The notes under the pieces were generated by a model that did not search any database, had not been told where the DNA came from, and was given only the letters and a program-made list of their open reading frames with translations. A program made the translations under genes and the position numbers. A DNA stretch of 64,000 nt, from assembly GCA_013213745.1 (NCBI GenBank), contig JABSQH010000011.1, forward strand, positions 1 through 64,000, in the 5' to 3' direction. This stretch comes from Ilumatobacteraceae bacterium. GTDB taxonomy: Bacteria > Actinomycetota > Acidimicrobiia > Acidimicrobiales > Ilumatobacteraceae. Below, piece by piece: positions 1 to 8,059 of the stretch (position 1 is the stretch's first letter; each line of letters begins with the position of its first letter).

Positions 1-1
1 G

Positions 2-418
2 TGCTCACGGCTCGAAGGCGTCCCGCTGCATCTCGAACTCGTCGCTAGCTGCGTCCGCAGCTCGTCGCTCGCCGAGATCGACTCGGCGTTGGAGGCCGCC
101 GCCCTGCCGGGCTCGACCGCGCGCGACGTACCCGCCCGGCACGCCTCGTTCCAGGCGGTCTTCGACCAGTTGTGGGGCTTGTTGCGGGCAACTGAGCAGC
201 GCGCACTCTCGTAGCTCAGCGCGATGCGTGGCGGGTTCGACCGCGTCGTCGCGGCAACGTTGGTCGGCGACGATGTCGCCGTGCCGACGTTGGCGCGCAC
301 GTCGATGCTCGTCGACGAAGGCGGCGGGCGATACCACTTCCACGAACTGATTGGTCAGATGGCGGCTGCGCGGCTTGACCCGACCGAGGCGCGGCGAGCC
401 GAGGCAACGTTCCGATAG
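2..418 (+). pseudogene. Remnant of AfsR/LuxR-type ATPase transcriptional regulator
   Basis: One reading frame runs in from the left window edge. Its first part (EGVPLHLELVAS, then RHASFQAVFDQLW and EQRALS) matches the region that follows the NTPase of AfsR/LuxR-like regulators. Its second part (MRGGFDRVVAATL, TSMLVDEGGGRYHFHELIGQ) matches the following winged-helix segment. An in-frame TAG at 212-214 sits exactly where the two parts should join, and a second TAG at 416-418 ends the frame before any TPR region. The gene therefore looks decayed rather than split functionally. The 5' part lies outside the window, and the family assignment rests on motif resemblance only. Confidence 0.55.
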
Positions 419-461
419 CACGACCTGGCATGCGGTGAGATCGCCGGACCAGGCTGGGCAC

Positions 462-1244
462 GTGTTGACTCGATGTGCCGGATTGCTGGTGCCGATAGGA
501 CTGCTGCTCGCAGCGTGCGGCACCGATGACGGTGATGGCGCGGTCGTTGCTGTCGTCGACGCGTCCGCCGCGTCGACCGTGTCGCCGTCCGCGCCTGGCC
601 CAGCAGCGATCGACGAATCGTCGGCAACGACATCCCCAGCGGTGTCGACAACAACGTCTGCGGCACCAACGACCGCTGCGCCTGCGTCGACTGCATCGAC
701 CGGCGCTGCATCGACCGCTTCGGCCACGACCGCCGTGTCGGTCGACTGCCGGCGGCTGGAGGACTTCGACCAACCCGGCGGCTGGTTCGTCGTCAACGAT
801 GGCGTGATGGGCGGGCGGTCCGCCGGTCAGGCGGTGATCGAGGACTCGACACTGCGCTTCACCGGGACAGTGGTCACCGCCGGTGGCGGGTTCACGTCGA
901 TCCGCCTCGGCCTTGACGAAGGAGCACTCGCCGGGACCCGTTCGCTCCGCGTCCGGCTCCGCTCAGATGCGCGCACGTACGGGCTCACCCTCGAGGACGA
1001 TCAGACGATCAACGGCCGACGGATCTCGCACGGCGCCGACTTGCCCGTCCCGGCCGAAGTCGATGACGACGGCTTCGTGGTCGTGGAGGTCACCCATGGC
1101 GCACTCGAGCCGACGGTGTTTGGTCAGCTCGTAGTCGCTGAGCCCTTCCGTCCCGACGCAGCCTCGGAGATCGGCATCATCATCGCCGATGGCGTCGATG
1201 GCCCGTTCGCGCTGGACGTCGACTGGATCGAGGCGTGCGGCTGA
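462..1244 (+). CDS. CIA30-domain lipoprotein
   Basis: The predicted protein has a short hydrophobic signal (LLVPIGLLLAAC) with a good lipobox, LAAC, at residue 19, so it should be a lipid-anchored exported protein. A Ser/Thr/Ala-rich linker of about 70 residues follows. The C-terminal 160 residues resemble the CIA30 (NADH:ubiquinone oxidoreductase intermediate-associated protein 30) jelly-roll domain: WFVVNDGVMGGRSAGQ, then GGGFTSIRLGL and a final GPFALDVDWIEACG. The GTG at 462 was chosen because it places the signal peptide correctly; the frame stays open further upstream but encodes an Arg-rich, non-homologous stretch. Bacterial CIA30 proteins have no firmly established role. The neighbours give no functional hint. 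Confidence 0.75.
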   Translation: MLTRCAGLLVPIGLLLAACGTDDGDGAVVAVVDASAASTVSPSAPGPAAIDESSATTSPAVSTTTSAAPTTAAPASTASTGAASTASATTAVSVDCRRLEDFDQPGGWFVVNDGVMGGRSAGQAVIEDSTLRFTGTVVTAGGGFTSIRLGLDEGALAGTRSLRVRLRSDARTYGLTLEDDQTINGRRISHGADLPVPAEVDDDGFVVVEVTHGALEPTVFGQLVVAEPFRPDAASEIGIIIADGVDGPFALDVDWIEACG

Positions 1245-1586
1245 GCGCAGCGCGCAGATGTCCGAGGTCTGCGGTCACCGCATCGCTCCGGCTGTCACAC
1301 CTGCGTTGGCCGCCACGGCAGGCACACGGGGCCCGTTGACGTCTGGTTGTCGCGGTGCGCGGTGTCTGACGTGGAGACCGACGTCGGCTACGCCGAACCA
1401 CCGCCGGGTGAAGCGGGCGAGACCAACGTCTGCGCGTCGAGTGCCGAGGTCCAGTGCCAGCTCGAGCCGTAGCCGCAGGCGCTAGCGATGGTGTCGCCGA
1501 GTTCGACGTCGCAGTGATCGTCGGAGGCTCTCGACGCTGCGTGAGCCGGCGCTCGCGTCAGCCAACACGGACTCCTGTTGTCCGAG
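1245..1586. other. Intergenic region without a convincing gene
   Basis: This 342-bp gap lies between the CIA30 lipoprotein and the 3' end of the minus-strand peroxiredoxin gene. Short open frames exist on both strands: a 36-codon plus-strand frame beginning GTG at 1362, and a minus-strand frame over 1388-1530. Neither has a recognisable domain, a -10 box or a ribosome site. No tRNA-like or clear terminator structure was seen. Confidence 0.5.
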
Positions 1587-2846
1587 TCAGGCCGACGCGT
1601 CGCTCGAGTCCGGGCGCGTTCCGCCCGGACCGTCGGCGATCGAAGCGGCGGTGCGCGCCAGATATGCAACGGCAGCGTCGCGATCGTCGGCGGCATCGAG
1701 ACCGCGAGCGACCATCGCTCCGAGCCACTTGTTGGTGTCCATGCCCGTCGCCTCGGCGCCGGGCATGGTGTCGAGCGCCGGGCCGACATGTCGCCGGACG
1801 AGCACCTCGAGCGCCAGGCGCTCGCGCCTGGGCAGTCGACAGGCCTGGTCGTCGCATGCCTGGTAGGCCACCTCGACCTCGATCGTGACCTGCTCCGGTG
1901 CGTCGTCGCGCACGAGGCTGGTGATCTCGTCGGTGGCCCACACCGGCATGCTGAAGTCGACCCGTCCGCTCCACACCCGGAGCTCACCGACTCCGGGAAG
2001 CTCGAGGGGCTCGGTCGGCGGTGCCTCGACCGGCAGGTGGCGCATGCCCTCCGGAGCGACGAGAGTGAACGTGGTGGCGACCATCCCGTCGGGGACCGGC
2101 TGGTCGTAGATGTGCAGACCATCGGGGAGGTCGACACGAATCACCAGCGTTCGCAGGGCACCGCTGCGGATCACGCCGCCGCCGCCGTGATAGGCCATCG
2201 AGAACTCGATGCCGGCGTCGCCGGTGAGCCCCGCCGACGGCTCCTCGGGACGCAAGAGGATCTCCCCGAGCGCTGCGTCGATCAGTCCGTCGGCGCCGAT
2301 GCGTTGCGTCAGCCCGGCATTGAACGACTTCGCCGCCACGTTGCCCTCGGCGTCGACGAGGTAGGTCCCGGGAAACGGGATGCCGTGGAACGGCACCTGC
2401 TCGGCGGTGACGTGATGGTTGAGAATTCCGAACTCGCGGATCACGTGTGAGCCGGCGTCGGACAGCAGGTCGTAGGTGATGCCGTGGTGCGCGGCGAAGT
2501 CTTCGAGTGCGCCGAGTTCGTCGTACGAGATCGCGTAGAGCTTGATGCCCGCTTCAGCGAGTCTCGATGTGGCCTCTTGCAGCTCGACCAGCTGCGACAT
2601 GCAGTGTGGTCACCACACCGCCGATCGGAAGAACACCACTGCCGCCATGCTGTGACCGCGGTCTTCGTGAAACGCCACCGTCCGGCCCGTCGAGCTCGGC
2701 AACGTGAAGTCGGGGAGCCGTGTGCCGACCTCGGGCCCCGTTGGCGTCGCGGCGTCGAGCGGCTGGCGTTGGCCGTCGTTCGCCGGCAGTGGGCCGACCT
2801 GGCCGAATTCGTCGACCCAGTCCGGGTGGGTGTCACGCGAGCTCAC
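1587..2846 (-). CDS. Selenocysteine-containing peroxiredoxin (AhpC/TSA) fused to DsbD-alpha-like domain
   Basis: The frame is open from GTG (2846) to 1587 except for one TGA at 2610-2612. Read as selenocysteine it gives a 419-residue protein. Residues about 38-205 are an AhpC/TSA thioredoxin-fold domain: VGTRLPDFTLPSSTG, VVFFRSAVW-U79-PHC, then PGTYLVDAEGNV. U79 occupies the first Cys of the usual W-C-x-x-C motif, giving UxxC. Residues about 225-350 resemble the N-terminal domain of DsbD, ending in a Cys pair (YQACDDQACRLPR). It probably reduces peroxides or disulfides; no signal peptide is visible, so it is likely cytoplasmic. Its start lies 3 nt after the stop of the enoyl-CoA hydratase gene, suggesting cotranscription. 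A standard ORF caller would report two fragments, 2610-2846 and 1587-2600. Confidence 0.8.
2579..2612 (-). promoter_or_regulatory. Putative bacterial SECIS element of the peroxiredoxin gene
   Basis: In the minus-strand mRNA the UGA (2612-2610) is followed by 14 nt, then a perfect 6-bp stem GCAGCU/AGCUGC (2595-2590 with 2584-2579) closing the loop GGUCG (2589-2585). Known bacterial SECIS elements lie just 3' of the UGA and carry G's at the start of the apical loop; the E. coli fdhF loop is also GGUC. The fit supports recoding of the TGA by SelB. Confidence 0.7.
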
Positions 2847-2849
2847 GAG

Positions 2850-3677
2850 TTACCGATTCTTCCATGCCACCGCACGGCGCTCGAGCGCGGCGTGCATCGC
2901 TTCCACGGAGTCCTCGGTCATCGACGTCATGATCTGGTTGCGGTTTTCGATGTCGATGCCCGCCGACAGGCTCGGGATCTCGAGGTTCGACCACAGGACC
3001 TCCTTGGTCATCCATGTGCCGAAGGGGCTGTTGGCGACGATCTCGGCGGCGACGCCGAGGCATCGGTCCATCAACTGGTCGTCGGGCAGCGACCGGGTGA
3101 CGATGCCGATGCGTTCGGCCTCGGCGGCGTCGATCACCCGCCCGGTGAGGATCAGCTCCCAGGCGTGAGATGCGCCGATCAGCCGGGGGAGTAGCCAGCT
3201 CACCCCCATGTCGCAGCCCGACAGGCCGAGTTTGATGAAGGCAGTGCCGAACTTCGCCGAGTCGGCGCAGTAGCGGATGTCGCACGCCAGCGACCAGGCC
3301 ATGCCGCCACCGGCTGCTGCGCCGTTGATCGCTGCGATCACCGGTTGCCGAACGGCCCGCAGGTGATGGACGACTTCGGCGATGTGCTGTTGTACGGCCA
3401 TGCCTTGTTGGGCGCGGCCGAGCGACTCGGTGCCGGGGATCGCGCCATAGCCGTTCAGATCGAGCCCAGCGCAGAACCCTCTGCCGGCGCCGGTCAGGAT
3501 CACCGCTCGGCAGTTGTGGTCGGCGTCGACCTCGTCGAGCGCACGGTGCATCTCGTCGACCAGCTCGCGCGTGAGCGTGTTCAATCGGTCGGGGCGGTTC
3601 AGGGTAAGCCGGGTCACGCCTTCAGCGGGTTGGTCAACCTCGACGAGGTGCTCTGTCACGTCGATCGATCGTGGCAT
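2850..3677 (-). CDS. Enoyl-CoA hydratase/isomerase family protein
   Basis: A crotonase-superfamily protein of 275 residues, the usual length. It shows LTLNRPDRLNTLT, the oxyanion-hole segments RGFCAGLDLNGYG and NGAAAGGGMAWSLACDI, and KFGTAFIKLGLSGCDMGVSWLLPR with an acidic residue before the glycine-rich turn changed to Ser-Gly-Cys-Asp. The likely reaction is hydration of trans-2-enoyl-CoA, but crotonases vary widely and the substrate cannot be read from sequence. The start was set at the ATG of MPRSIDVTEH, because the frame upstream reads Arg/Cys-rich sequence that overlaps the divergent DinB promoter region. It is followed after 3 nt by the peroxiredoxin selenoprotein gene. Confidence 0.85.
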   Translation of the reverse strand: MPRSIDVTEHLVEVDQPAEGVTRLTLNRPDRLNTLTRELVDEMHRALDEVDADHNCRAVILTGAGRGFCAGLDLNGYGAIPGTESLGRAQQGMAVQQHIAEVVHHLRAVRQPVIAAINGAAAGGGMAWSLACDIRYCADSAKFGTAFIKLGLSGCDMGVSWLLPRLIGASHAWELILTGRVIDAAEAERIGIVTRSLPDDQLMDRCLGVAAEIVANSPFGTWMTKEVLWSNLEIPSLSAGIDIENRNQIMTSMTEDSVEAMHAALERRAVAWKNR

Positions 3678-3748
3678 ATGCGGCGTGCACCGTCGAACGA
3701 CGTGGCGCACGGTTTCCTCCGATACCTGCCTGGATGCCAACGGGTCAG

Positions 3749-3754
3749 TACCGT
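3749..3754 (+). promoter_or_regulatory. -10 box TACCGT, probable leaderless promoter of the DinB-like gene
   Basis: TACCGT is followed by 6 nt (CACGAC) and then the GTG at 3761. No ribosome-binding site fits in between, which favours a leaderless transcript and supports the GTG as start. No -35 box is obvious. Confidence 0.45.
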
Positions 3755-3760
3755 CACGAC

Positions 3761-4294
3761 GTGAACCGCATCGAGATCGAGATCAAGCTCAATCGTGACC
3801 GGGCGTGGTTACTCGAGCGACTCGGCGAGATGTCCGATAACGAGCTGAATGCGCCGCGGACCTTCAGCGAGCACGATCCCGATAGTCGGTGGTCGTTCGC
3901 TGACCACTTCGTGCACACCACGCTCATCGAACGGAACTGGAACGAGATGTTCCGGCGGCACGTCGCGGGCGACCGGGGTCTCGAACCGCGTCTGCGCGAC
4001 GACGGCTCGCCACAGTCGATGGACGAGATCATGGCGTCGATCCACTCGTGGACCGAGGAGTGGAAGGCCGAGCACAACGGCAAGCCGTTCATCGAGCTGG
4101 TGCGCATCGGTCAGGAGGTGCGCGCCAACACGCTCGCCCTGTTGGCATCGCTCACCGACGACGAGCTGCAATCGGAGATTCCCGGAGCACCGTGGGCCGA
4201 CGGCACCGTCGGCGCCATCATGGCGGCCAACGCCGACCACGGACGGATGCACTACGCCTGGGCGAAACAAGATCCGGTCGCTGCAGCTGAATAG
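3761..4294 (+). CDS. DinB-like four-helix protein
   Basis: A helical protein of 177 residues. It carries WSFADHFVHTTLIERNWNEMF early, a conserved-looking tryptophan region (SWTEEWKAEHNGKPF) and NADHGRMHYAWAK near the C-terminus. The spaced histidines (about H49 and H165) are where DinB-superfamily enzymes bind a divalent metal. Members include thiol-dependent S-transferases and mycothiol-dependent isomerases, so a thiol-related role is possible but not shown. The GTG start is supported by the -10 box 6 nt upstream. An ATG at 3671 is in frame but would overlap the divergent gene and adds unlike sequence. Confidence 0.65.
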   Translation: MNRIEIEIKLNRDRAWLLERLGEMSDNELNAPRTFSEHDPDSRWSFADHFVHTTLIERNWNEMFRRHVAGDRGLEPRLRDDGSPQSMDEIMASIHSWTEEWKAEHNGKPFIELVRIGQEVRANTLALLASLTDDELQSEIPGAPWADGTVGAIMAANADHGRMHYAWAKQDPVAAAE

Positions 4295-4393
4295 TCCGGG
4301 GCGATAGTCGGGCGTGCGATCGCCGCACGCTCTGAAGCCCTCCGGTCGGCGCGCATGCCGACGAACGTTGGGGACGGTGCTGCGGGTCGTTGG

Positions 4394-4441
4394 TTCTGGG
4401 TGCGATTCCGTGCGTTATGCGCACGGAATCCCCGGTTTTTC
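4394..4441 (+). repeat. Palindromic repeat A, copy 1 (ATTCCGTGCG hairpin with T-tract)
   Basis: GTTCTG leads into a perfect 10-bp inverted repeat, ATTCCGTGCG (4405-4414) and CGCACGGAAT (4420-4429), with loop TTATG. CCCCGG and TTTTT follow. The same block recurs at 23891 and 45609. It lies between the DinB-like gene and the SelW-like gene and may act as a terminator, although the T-tract is separated from the stem by six bases. Confidence 0.75.
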
Positions 4442-4483
4442 TGAGCAGACACGAAGTCGGCTAACCGGTGGCACACTGATCAG

Positions 4484-4756
4484 ATGAGCACGAAGCACTC
4501 GATTCGGCTGACCTACTGCGTCCCTTGAGACTATTCGTCCCGCGCCGTGAGCGCGATCGACGACCTGTTGTCGCACTATCAACATCGAATCGAATCGGTC
4601 GAGATCATCACCGGTGGCAGCGGCGTGTTCGACGTCGAGGTCGACGGCGAAATGCTCTACTCGAAGCACGGCACGGGCCGGCATGCCGAGCCGGGCGAAG
4701 TGCTGGCGTTGTTCGAGCAGCGGCACGCAGCTGACGTCGACCGTTACGGCACCTGA
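4484..4756 (+). CDS. SelW/Rdx-family selenoprotein
   Basis: From ATG 4484 the frame reads MSTKHSIRLTYCVP, then TGA at 4526-4528, then DYSSRAVSAIDDLL and on to 4756: 90 residues if TGA is selenocysteine. The motif C12-V-P-U15 is the CxxU redox site of the SelW/Rdx family, preceded as expected by a beta strand. The downstream pattern IITGGSGVFDVEVDGEMLYSK is the family's second conserved block. SelW-like proteins are small thioredoxin-fold proteins assigned to thiol redox reactions; no enzymatic substrate is established. Without recoding only a 14-residue peptide or an N-terminally lost 69-residue fragment remains. The 3' end overlaps the convergent ACT-domain gene by 13 nt. Confidence 0.82.
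4526..4562 (+). promoter_or_regulatory. Putative bacterial SECIS element of the SelW-like gene
   Basis: The UGA (4526-4528) is followed by 12 nt and a perfect 5-bp stem CGCGC/GCGCG (4541-4545 with 4551-4555) with loop CGUGA. An outer 4-bp stem CGUC/GACG (4536-4539 with 4559-4562) extends it across a small internal loop. The position fits a bacterial SECIS. The loop sequence is less typical than in the other two candidates. Confidence 0.5.
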
Positions 4757-5277
4757 GGTCGAGTAGCGACCTCGAGATCGACCATCATCTCGTCGCCGAG
4801 GTGCTCGAGCGCGGCCTGAACGTCGTCGGGGTCGGCGTCGTCGGGCACGCGGACGCTCATCGCGGCGTGGAAGAGGTGCTCGCCCGACATCGATGCCGAC
4901 TCGGTGCGAGTTTCGAGTTCGTCGATGCTCACGCCGCGAGCGGCGAGCGCTCGGGCGATCTCGTGCACGATTCCCGGACGGTCCTGGCCGACGAGTTGCA
5001 CGTGCAGCTCCCGTGATCCTCGGGTCTCGTTGTCGGCTCCAGCAACGGCGACCCGCGCATGAAGCAGACCCTGTGATGTGATCGCCTCGATGTCGGCGAC
5101 CAATGCGTCGGCCTCATCGTTCGGTACGTCGACGACCACGATCCCGGCGAACTTCCCGGCGAGGCGGGCGAGGTGGCTGCGCTGCCAGCTGCCGTGATGC
5201 GCGGCAATCGGACTGGCCAACGTGTCGACAAGACCGGCTCGGTCGTCGCCGATCACCGTAAAGACGAGTGTGGTCAC
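4744..5277 (-). CDS. Tandem ACT-domain protein, GcvR-like
   Basis: A protein of 177 residues with two ACT domains: residues about 3-75, opening TLVFTVIGDDRAGLVDTLA, and 90-170, containing HVQLVGQDRPGIVHEIARALAARGVSIDELETR. This layout matches the glycine-cleavage regulator GcvR family, which lacks a DNA-binding domain and acts through partner proteins or small-molecule sensing. No glycine-cleavage gene is nearby, so the function here is uncertain. It is transcribed toward the SelW-like gene and overlaps it tail to tail. Confidence 0.8.
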   Translation of the reverse strand: MTTLVFTVIGDDRAGLVDTLASPIAAHHGSWQRSHLARLAGKFAGIVVVDVPNDEADALVADIEAITSQGLLHARVAVAGADNETRGSRELHVQLVGQDRPGIVHEIARALAARGVSIDELETRTESASMSGEHLFHAAMSVRVPDDADPDDVQAALEHLGDEMMVDLEVATRPQVP

Positions 5278-5475
5278 GTGTGCAGTCTCTCAGAGTGAGA
5301 TGCCGGGTCTCCGCCGTGAGCTCGCTCATCAGCATCAACCTCGCCGAGGCGAGCGGCGTGGCTCGCATCGCAGACCCGACGACTGCGCAGTTGGCGTCGA
5401 TGGCAGCGGCGGCCACCTCGCTCATCGACGCTCGACCGGGTCAGCAGCACCGAACGGTTGAGCGGTCCCGCAGAG

Positions 5476-5748
5476 TCAGCGGTTGGCTTTGGCTTCGGCT
5501 TTGGCGATGCGCTTGGCCGCTCGGCCGATGGGTTCGATGTTGCGGTGGTCGAGATCGCCGACCTCGGCGCCGTTGTTGAACAGCACCCGATAGCGCCGCC
5601 AATTGAAACCGTTCGACAAGATCACCTTGCCTTCGGTGCCCTCCGGCACGCCGTGCAGCGCCTCGGTCGAGCGCACCTTGTCGCCCATCCGCAACTCGAT
5701 CTGTCCGTCGTGCGGTGAGGCCAGCTTGTGCGGCTTCCACATCTCCAT
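5476..5748 (-). CDS. Conserved small protein with SH3-like fold, unknown function
   Basis: A 90-residue basic protein, MEMWKPHKLASPHDGQ onward, with a compact beta-rich centre: GDKVRSTEALHGVPEGTEGKVI, FNWRRYRVLFNNG, LDHRNIEPI. The pattern resembles short KOW/SH3-like barrels. The C-terminus is Lys/Ala-rich (RAAKRIAKAEAKANR) and could contact nucleic acid. I recognise it only as a conserved actinobacterial type. It is divergent from tig, with about 110 bp between the two starts. The 5278-5475 gap before it shows no convincing gene. Confidence 0.65.
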   Translation of the reverse strand: MEMWKPHKLASPHDGQIELRMGDKVRSTEALHGVPEGTEGKVILSNGFNWRRYRVLFNNGAEVGDLDHRNIEPIGRAAKRIAKAEAKANR

Positions 5749-5845
5749 CGGTCCCCATCATGGCCGATTGGAGGGGTGTCCCCACAGCCCATCTCGCTGA
5801 GCGGCCCAATGGCGTGGGGCCAGCGAGGATCTGTGACCCCACCGG

Positions 5846-5851
5846 TACACT
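5846..5851 (+). promoter_or_regulatory. -10 box TACACT upstream of tig
   Basis: TACACT lies 9 nt before the GTG of tig with no Shine-Dalgarno-like sequence between them. This suggests a leaderless or near-leaderless mRNA. Confidence 0.4.
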
Positions 5852-5860
5852 GCCCGGCCT

Positions 5861-7273
5861 GTGAAAAGTTCGGTCGAGCCACTCGAGGGCAACAAGGTCA
5901 AGCTGTACGTCGAGGTCGAAGAGGACGAGTTCGAACGCGACATCGATCGGGCCTTCAAGGAGATCGCCAAGGAGGTCCGGCTGCCCGGTTTCCGCAACGG
6001 CAAGGTGCCCCGCAAGGTGCTTGAAGCACGTGTTGGGCTTGCCCCGGCACGAGAGCAGGCGCTACGAAACGCGGTTCCGGAGTACCTGGCGAAGGCGGTG
6101 CGTGAGCACGATGTCGACCTCATCGCCACCCCGGAGGTGGAGATCACCGACGGCGAAGAAGAGGGCCCCGTCGAATTCGACGCCACCTGCGAGATCCGCC
6201 CGACGGTCACCGTCGCGGGATACGGAGGGTTACGCGTCGAGGTTCCGGCGCTCGAGGTCGACGATGATGCGCTGAAAGAGGCGCGCGACGAAGAACTCGC
6301 TCGTTCCGCGGCGCTGGTCGATGTCGATCGTGCGGCTGAACACGGAGACTTCGTCGACCTCGACATTGCGGCCGAGCGCGACGGGGAGGAGCTGGCTGGA
6401 CTCAACGTCGATGGCTGGTCGTACGAGATCGGTCAGGGTTGGGTCAGTGACGACTTCGACGAGCACATCACCGGCGTGTCCGTCGGCGACGAGCTGAGCT
6501 TCGAAACGACACCCAAGGGCACCGAAGAACCGGCCCAGTTCAGCATCACTGTCAACGCCGTGCAGACCCGCGAGCTCCCCGAAGCCACCGACGAGTGGGT
6601 GGAGGAGAACACCGGCGAATTCGAGACCGTGGCTGAGTGGGAGGCGAGCATCCGCGAGCGCCTCGGCGATCAGCGCCTCGGCGCCGCCCGCCAACAGCTG
6701 GTGCCCGGAGTGCGCACGGCACTCGCCAAGCTGGTCGAGATCGACGTGCCCGAGCCGATGATCGACAGCGCGCTCAACCGGCGGATGCAGGGCGTCGTCC
6801 AACAGTTCGCAGCCCAGGGCGTCGATCTGCAGCAGTGGCTGGAGATGACCGGCCAGGAGCCCGAGCAGTTCGTCGATCAGATGCGCGCTCCTGCTGAAGA
6901 GGACGTGCGCGTCGACCTTGCATTGCGTGCCGTCGCCGACGCGGAGACCCTCGAGGTCGAAGACGGCGAACTCGACGCCGAATACGAGCGGCTGGCGATG
7001 CAGTACCAACAGAAACCCAAGGAAATCCGCAAGGTCTACGAACAGAACGACGCCGTGCCGGAACTCATCGCTCAGATACGCACCGGCAAAGCGATGGACT
7101 GGCTGATGCGTCACACCGAGTTCGTCGACGACGCTGGCACCGTCCTCGATCGCGACCACCTTCTCGGCCTCGATCAGGAGACCGATACAGCCGACGACAC
7201 CGGCAGCGACGACCCGTTGGCCGCCGACGTCGACCAACCCGAGAGCACGACCGACACGGAGGACCCCTCATGA
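5861..7273 (+). CDS. tig: Trigger factor, ribosome-associated chaperone
   Basis: At 470 residues it has the family layout: an N-terminal ribosome-binding domain with the signature GFRNGKVP at residues 43-50, a central FKBP-like prolyl isomerase domain (about 150-240, [19 protein letters not shown]), and a long helical C-terminal chaperone domain. An acidic, disordered tail of about 30 residues ([11 protein letters not shown], ending TEDPS) is appended. It binds nascent chains at the exit tunnel and speeds peptidyl-prolyl isomerisation. Its stop overlaps the clpP start in an ATGA, so the two are translationally coupled, and clpX follows: a protein quality-control group. Confidence 0.95.
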   Translation: MKSSVEPLEGNKVKLYVEVEEDEFERDIDRAFKEIAKEVRLPGFRNGKVPRKVLEARVGLAPAREQALRNAVPEYLAKAVREHDVDLIATPEVEITDGEEEGPVEFDATCEIRPTVTVAGYGGLRVEVPALEVDDDALKEARDEELARSAALVDVDRAAEHGDFVDLDIAAERDGEELAGLNVDGWSYEIGQGWVSDDFDEHITGVSVGDELSFETTPKGTEEPAQFSITVNAVQTRELPEATDEWVEENTGEFETVAEWEASIRERLGDQRLGAARQQLVPGVRTALAKLVEIDVPEPMIDSALNRRMQGVVQQFAAQGVDLQQWLEMTGQEPEQFVDQMRAPAEEDVRVDLALRAVADAETLEVEDGELDAEYERLAMQYQQKPKEIRKVYEQNDAVPELIAQIRTGKAMDWLMRHTEFVDDAGTVLDRDHLLGLDQETDTADDTGSDDPLAADVDQPESTTDTEDPS

Positions 7274-7902
7274 ACCTCGATGCCGTCAATTACCTCGTTC
7301 CCAACGTCGTCGAGCAGACGAGCCGCGGCGAACGGGCCTACGACCTGTACAGCCGGCTGCTCAAGGAGAACATCATCTTCTTGCAGACGCCGGTCGACGA
7401 CCAGATCGCCAGCCTGATGTCGGCGCAGATGATTCATCTCGAGTCCGAGAACCCCGACAAGGACATCAACATCTACATCAACAGCCCCGGTGGCGACATC
7501 ACGGCGCTGTTCGCGATCTACGACACGATGCAGTTCATCAAGAACGACATCGCCACGATCTGTCTCGGCCAGGCTGCCTCGGCTGCTGCCGTGCTGCTCG
7601 CCGCTGGCACCAAGGGCAAGCGTCTGGCGTTGCCGCACAGCCGTGTGTTGTTGCACCAGCCCTACGGGCAAGTCGGGTACGGACAGGTCACCGACCTCGA
7701 ACTCGCCGCCGCTGAGATCCTGCGGATGCGCGAGCTCTTGGACCAGATTCTCGCCGAGCACACCGGCCAGCCGATCGACCGGATCAACGCAGATACCGAC
7801 CGTGACTTCGTTATGGAGGCGAACGATGCGCTGGAATATGGCATCATCGATCGCGTGATCTCCTCGCGCGAGGCGGTCGACCGGACCGGTCCGATTCGCT
7901 GA
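7270..7902 (+). CDS. clpP: ATP-dependent Clp protease proteolytic subunit
   Basis: A 210-residue serine protease subunit. The triad is visible: Ser104 in [14 protein letters not shown], His129 in RVLLHQPYG and Asp179 in NADTDRDF. The handle and oligomer segments ([21 protein letters not shown]) are also present. It forms the tetradecameric barrel that degrades substrates delivered by ClpX, encoded just downstream. Many actinobacteria have two adjacent clpP genes; only one is here. The start overlaps the tig stop (ATGA). Confidence 0.96.
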   Translation: MNLDAVNYLVPNVVEQTSRGERAYDLYSRLLKENIIFLQTPVDDQIASLMSAQMIHLESENPDKDINIYINSPGGDITALFAIYDTMQFIKNDIATICLGQAASAAAVLLAAGTKGKRLALPHSRVLLHQPYGQVGYGQVTDLELAAAEILRMRELLDQILAEHTGQPIDRINADTDRDFVMEANDALEYGIIDRVISSREAVDRTGPIR

Positions 7903-8059
7903 ACTCGAGGAATCACAGGGGGTCACATTGGAGAACGATCCACGCAGTCACCGGGCCAATCGGCCAGACTGACCCTCCGGATTCGGGGACTCGTCCCGAT
8001 CCATCGATCGCGACAACGCCAAAACGACACACGAGCAGCAGCGGAGGGAGTGAGGACCA

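Noticed and set aside
1242-1470. Readthrough of the CIA30 stop TGA into an open frame to 1470, as a fourth selenoprotein
   Set aside because: The protein is complete at the TGA, the extension has no domain similarity, and I saw no hairpin of the kind found in the three supported cases.
1362-1470. 36-codon plus-strand frame starting GTG 1362 and the overlapping minus-strand frame
   Set aside because: Each is antisense to the other with no supporting start signal or homology.
5281-5475. Possible small genes between the ACT-domain gene and the SH3-like gene
   Set aside because: The open frames on both strands lack conserved motifs, -10 boxes and ribosome sites.
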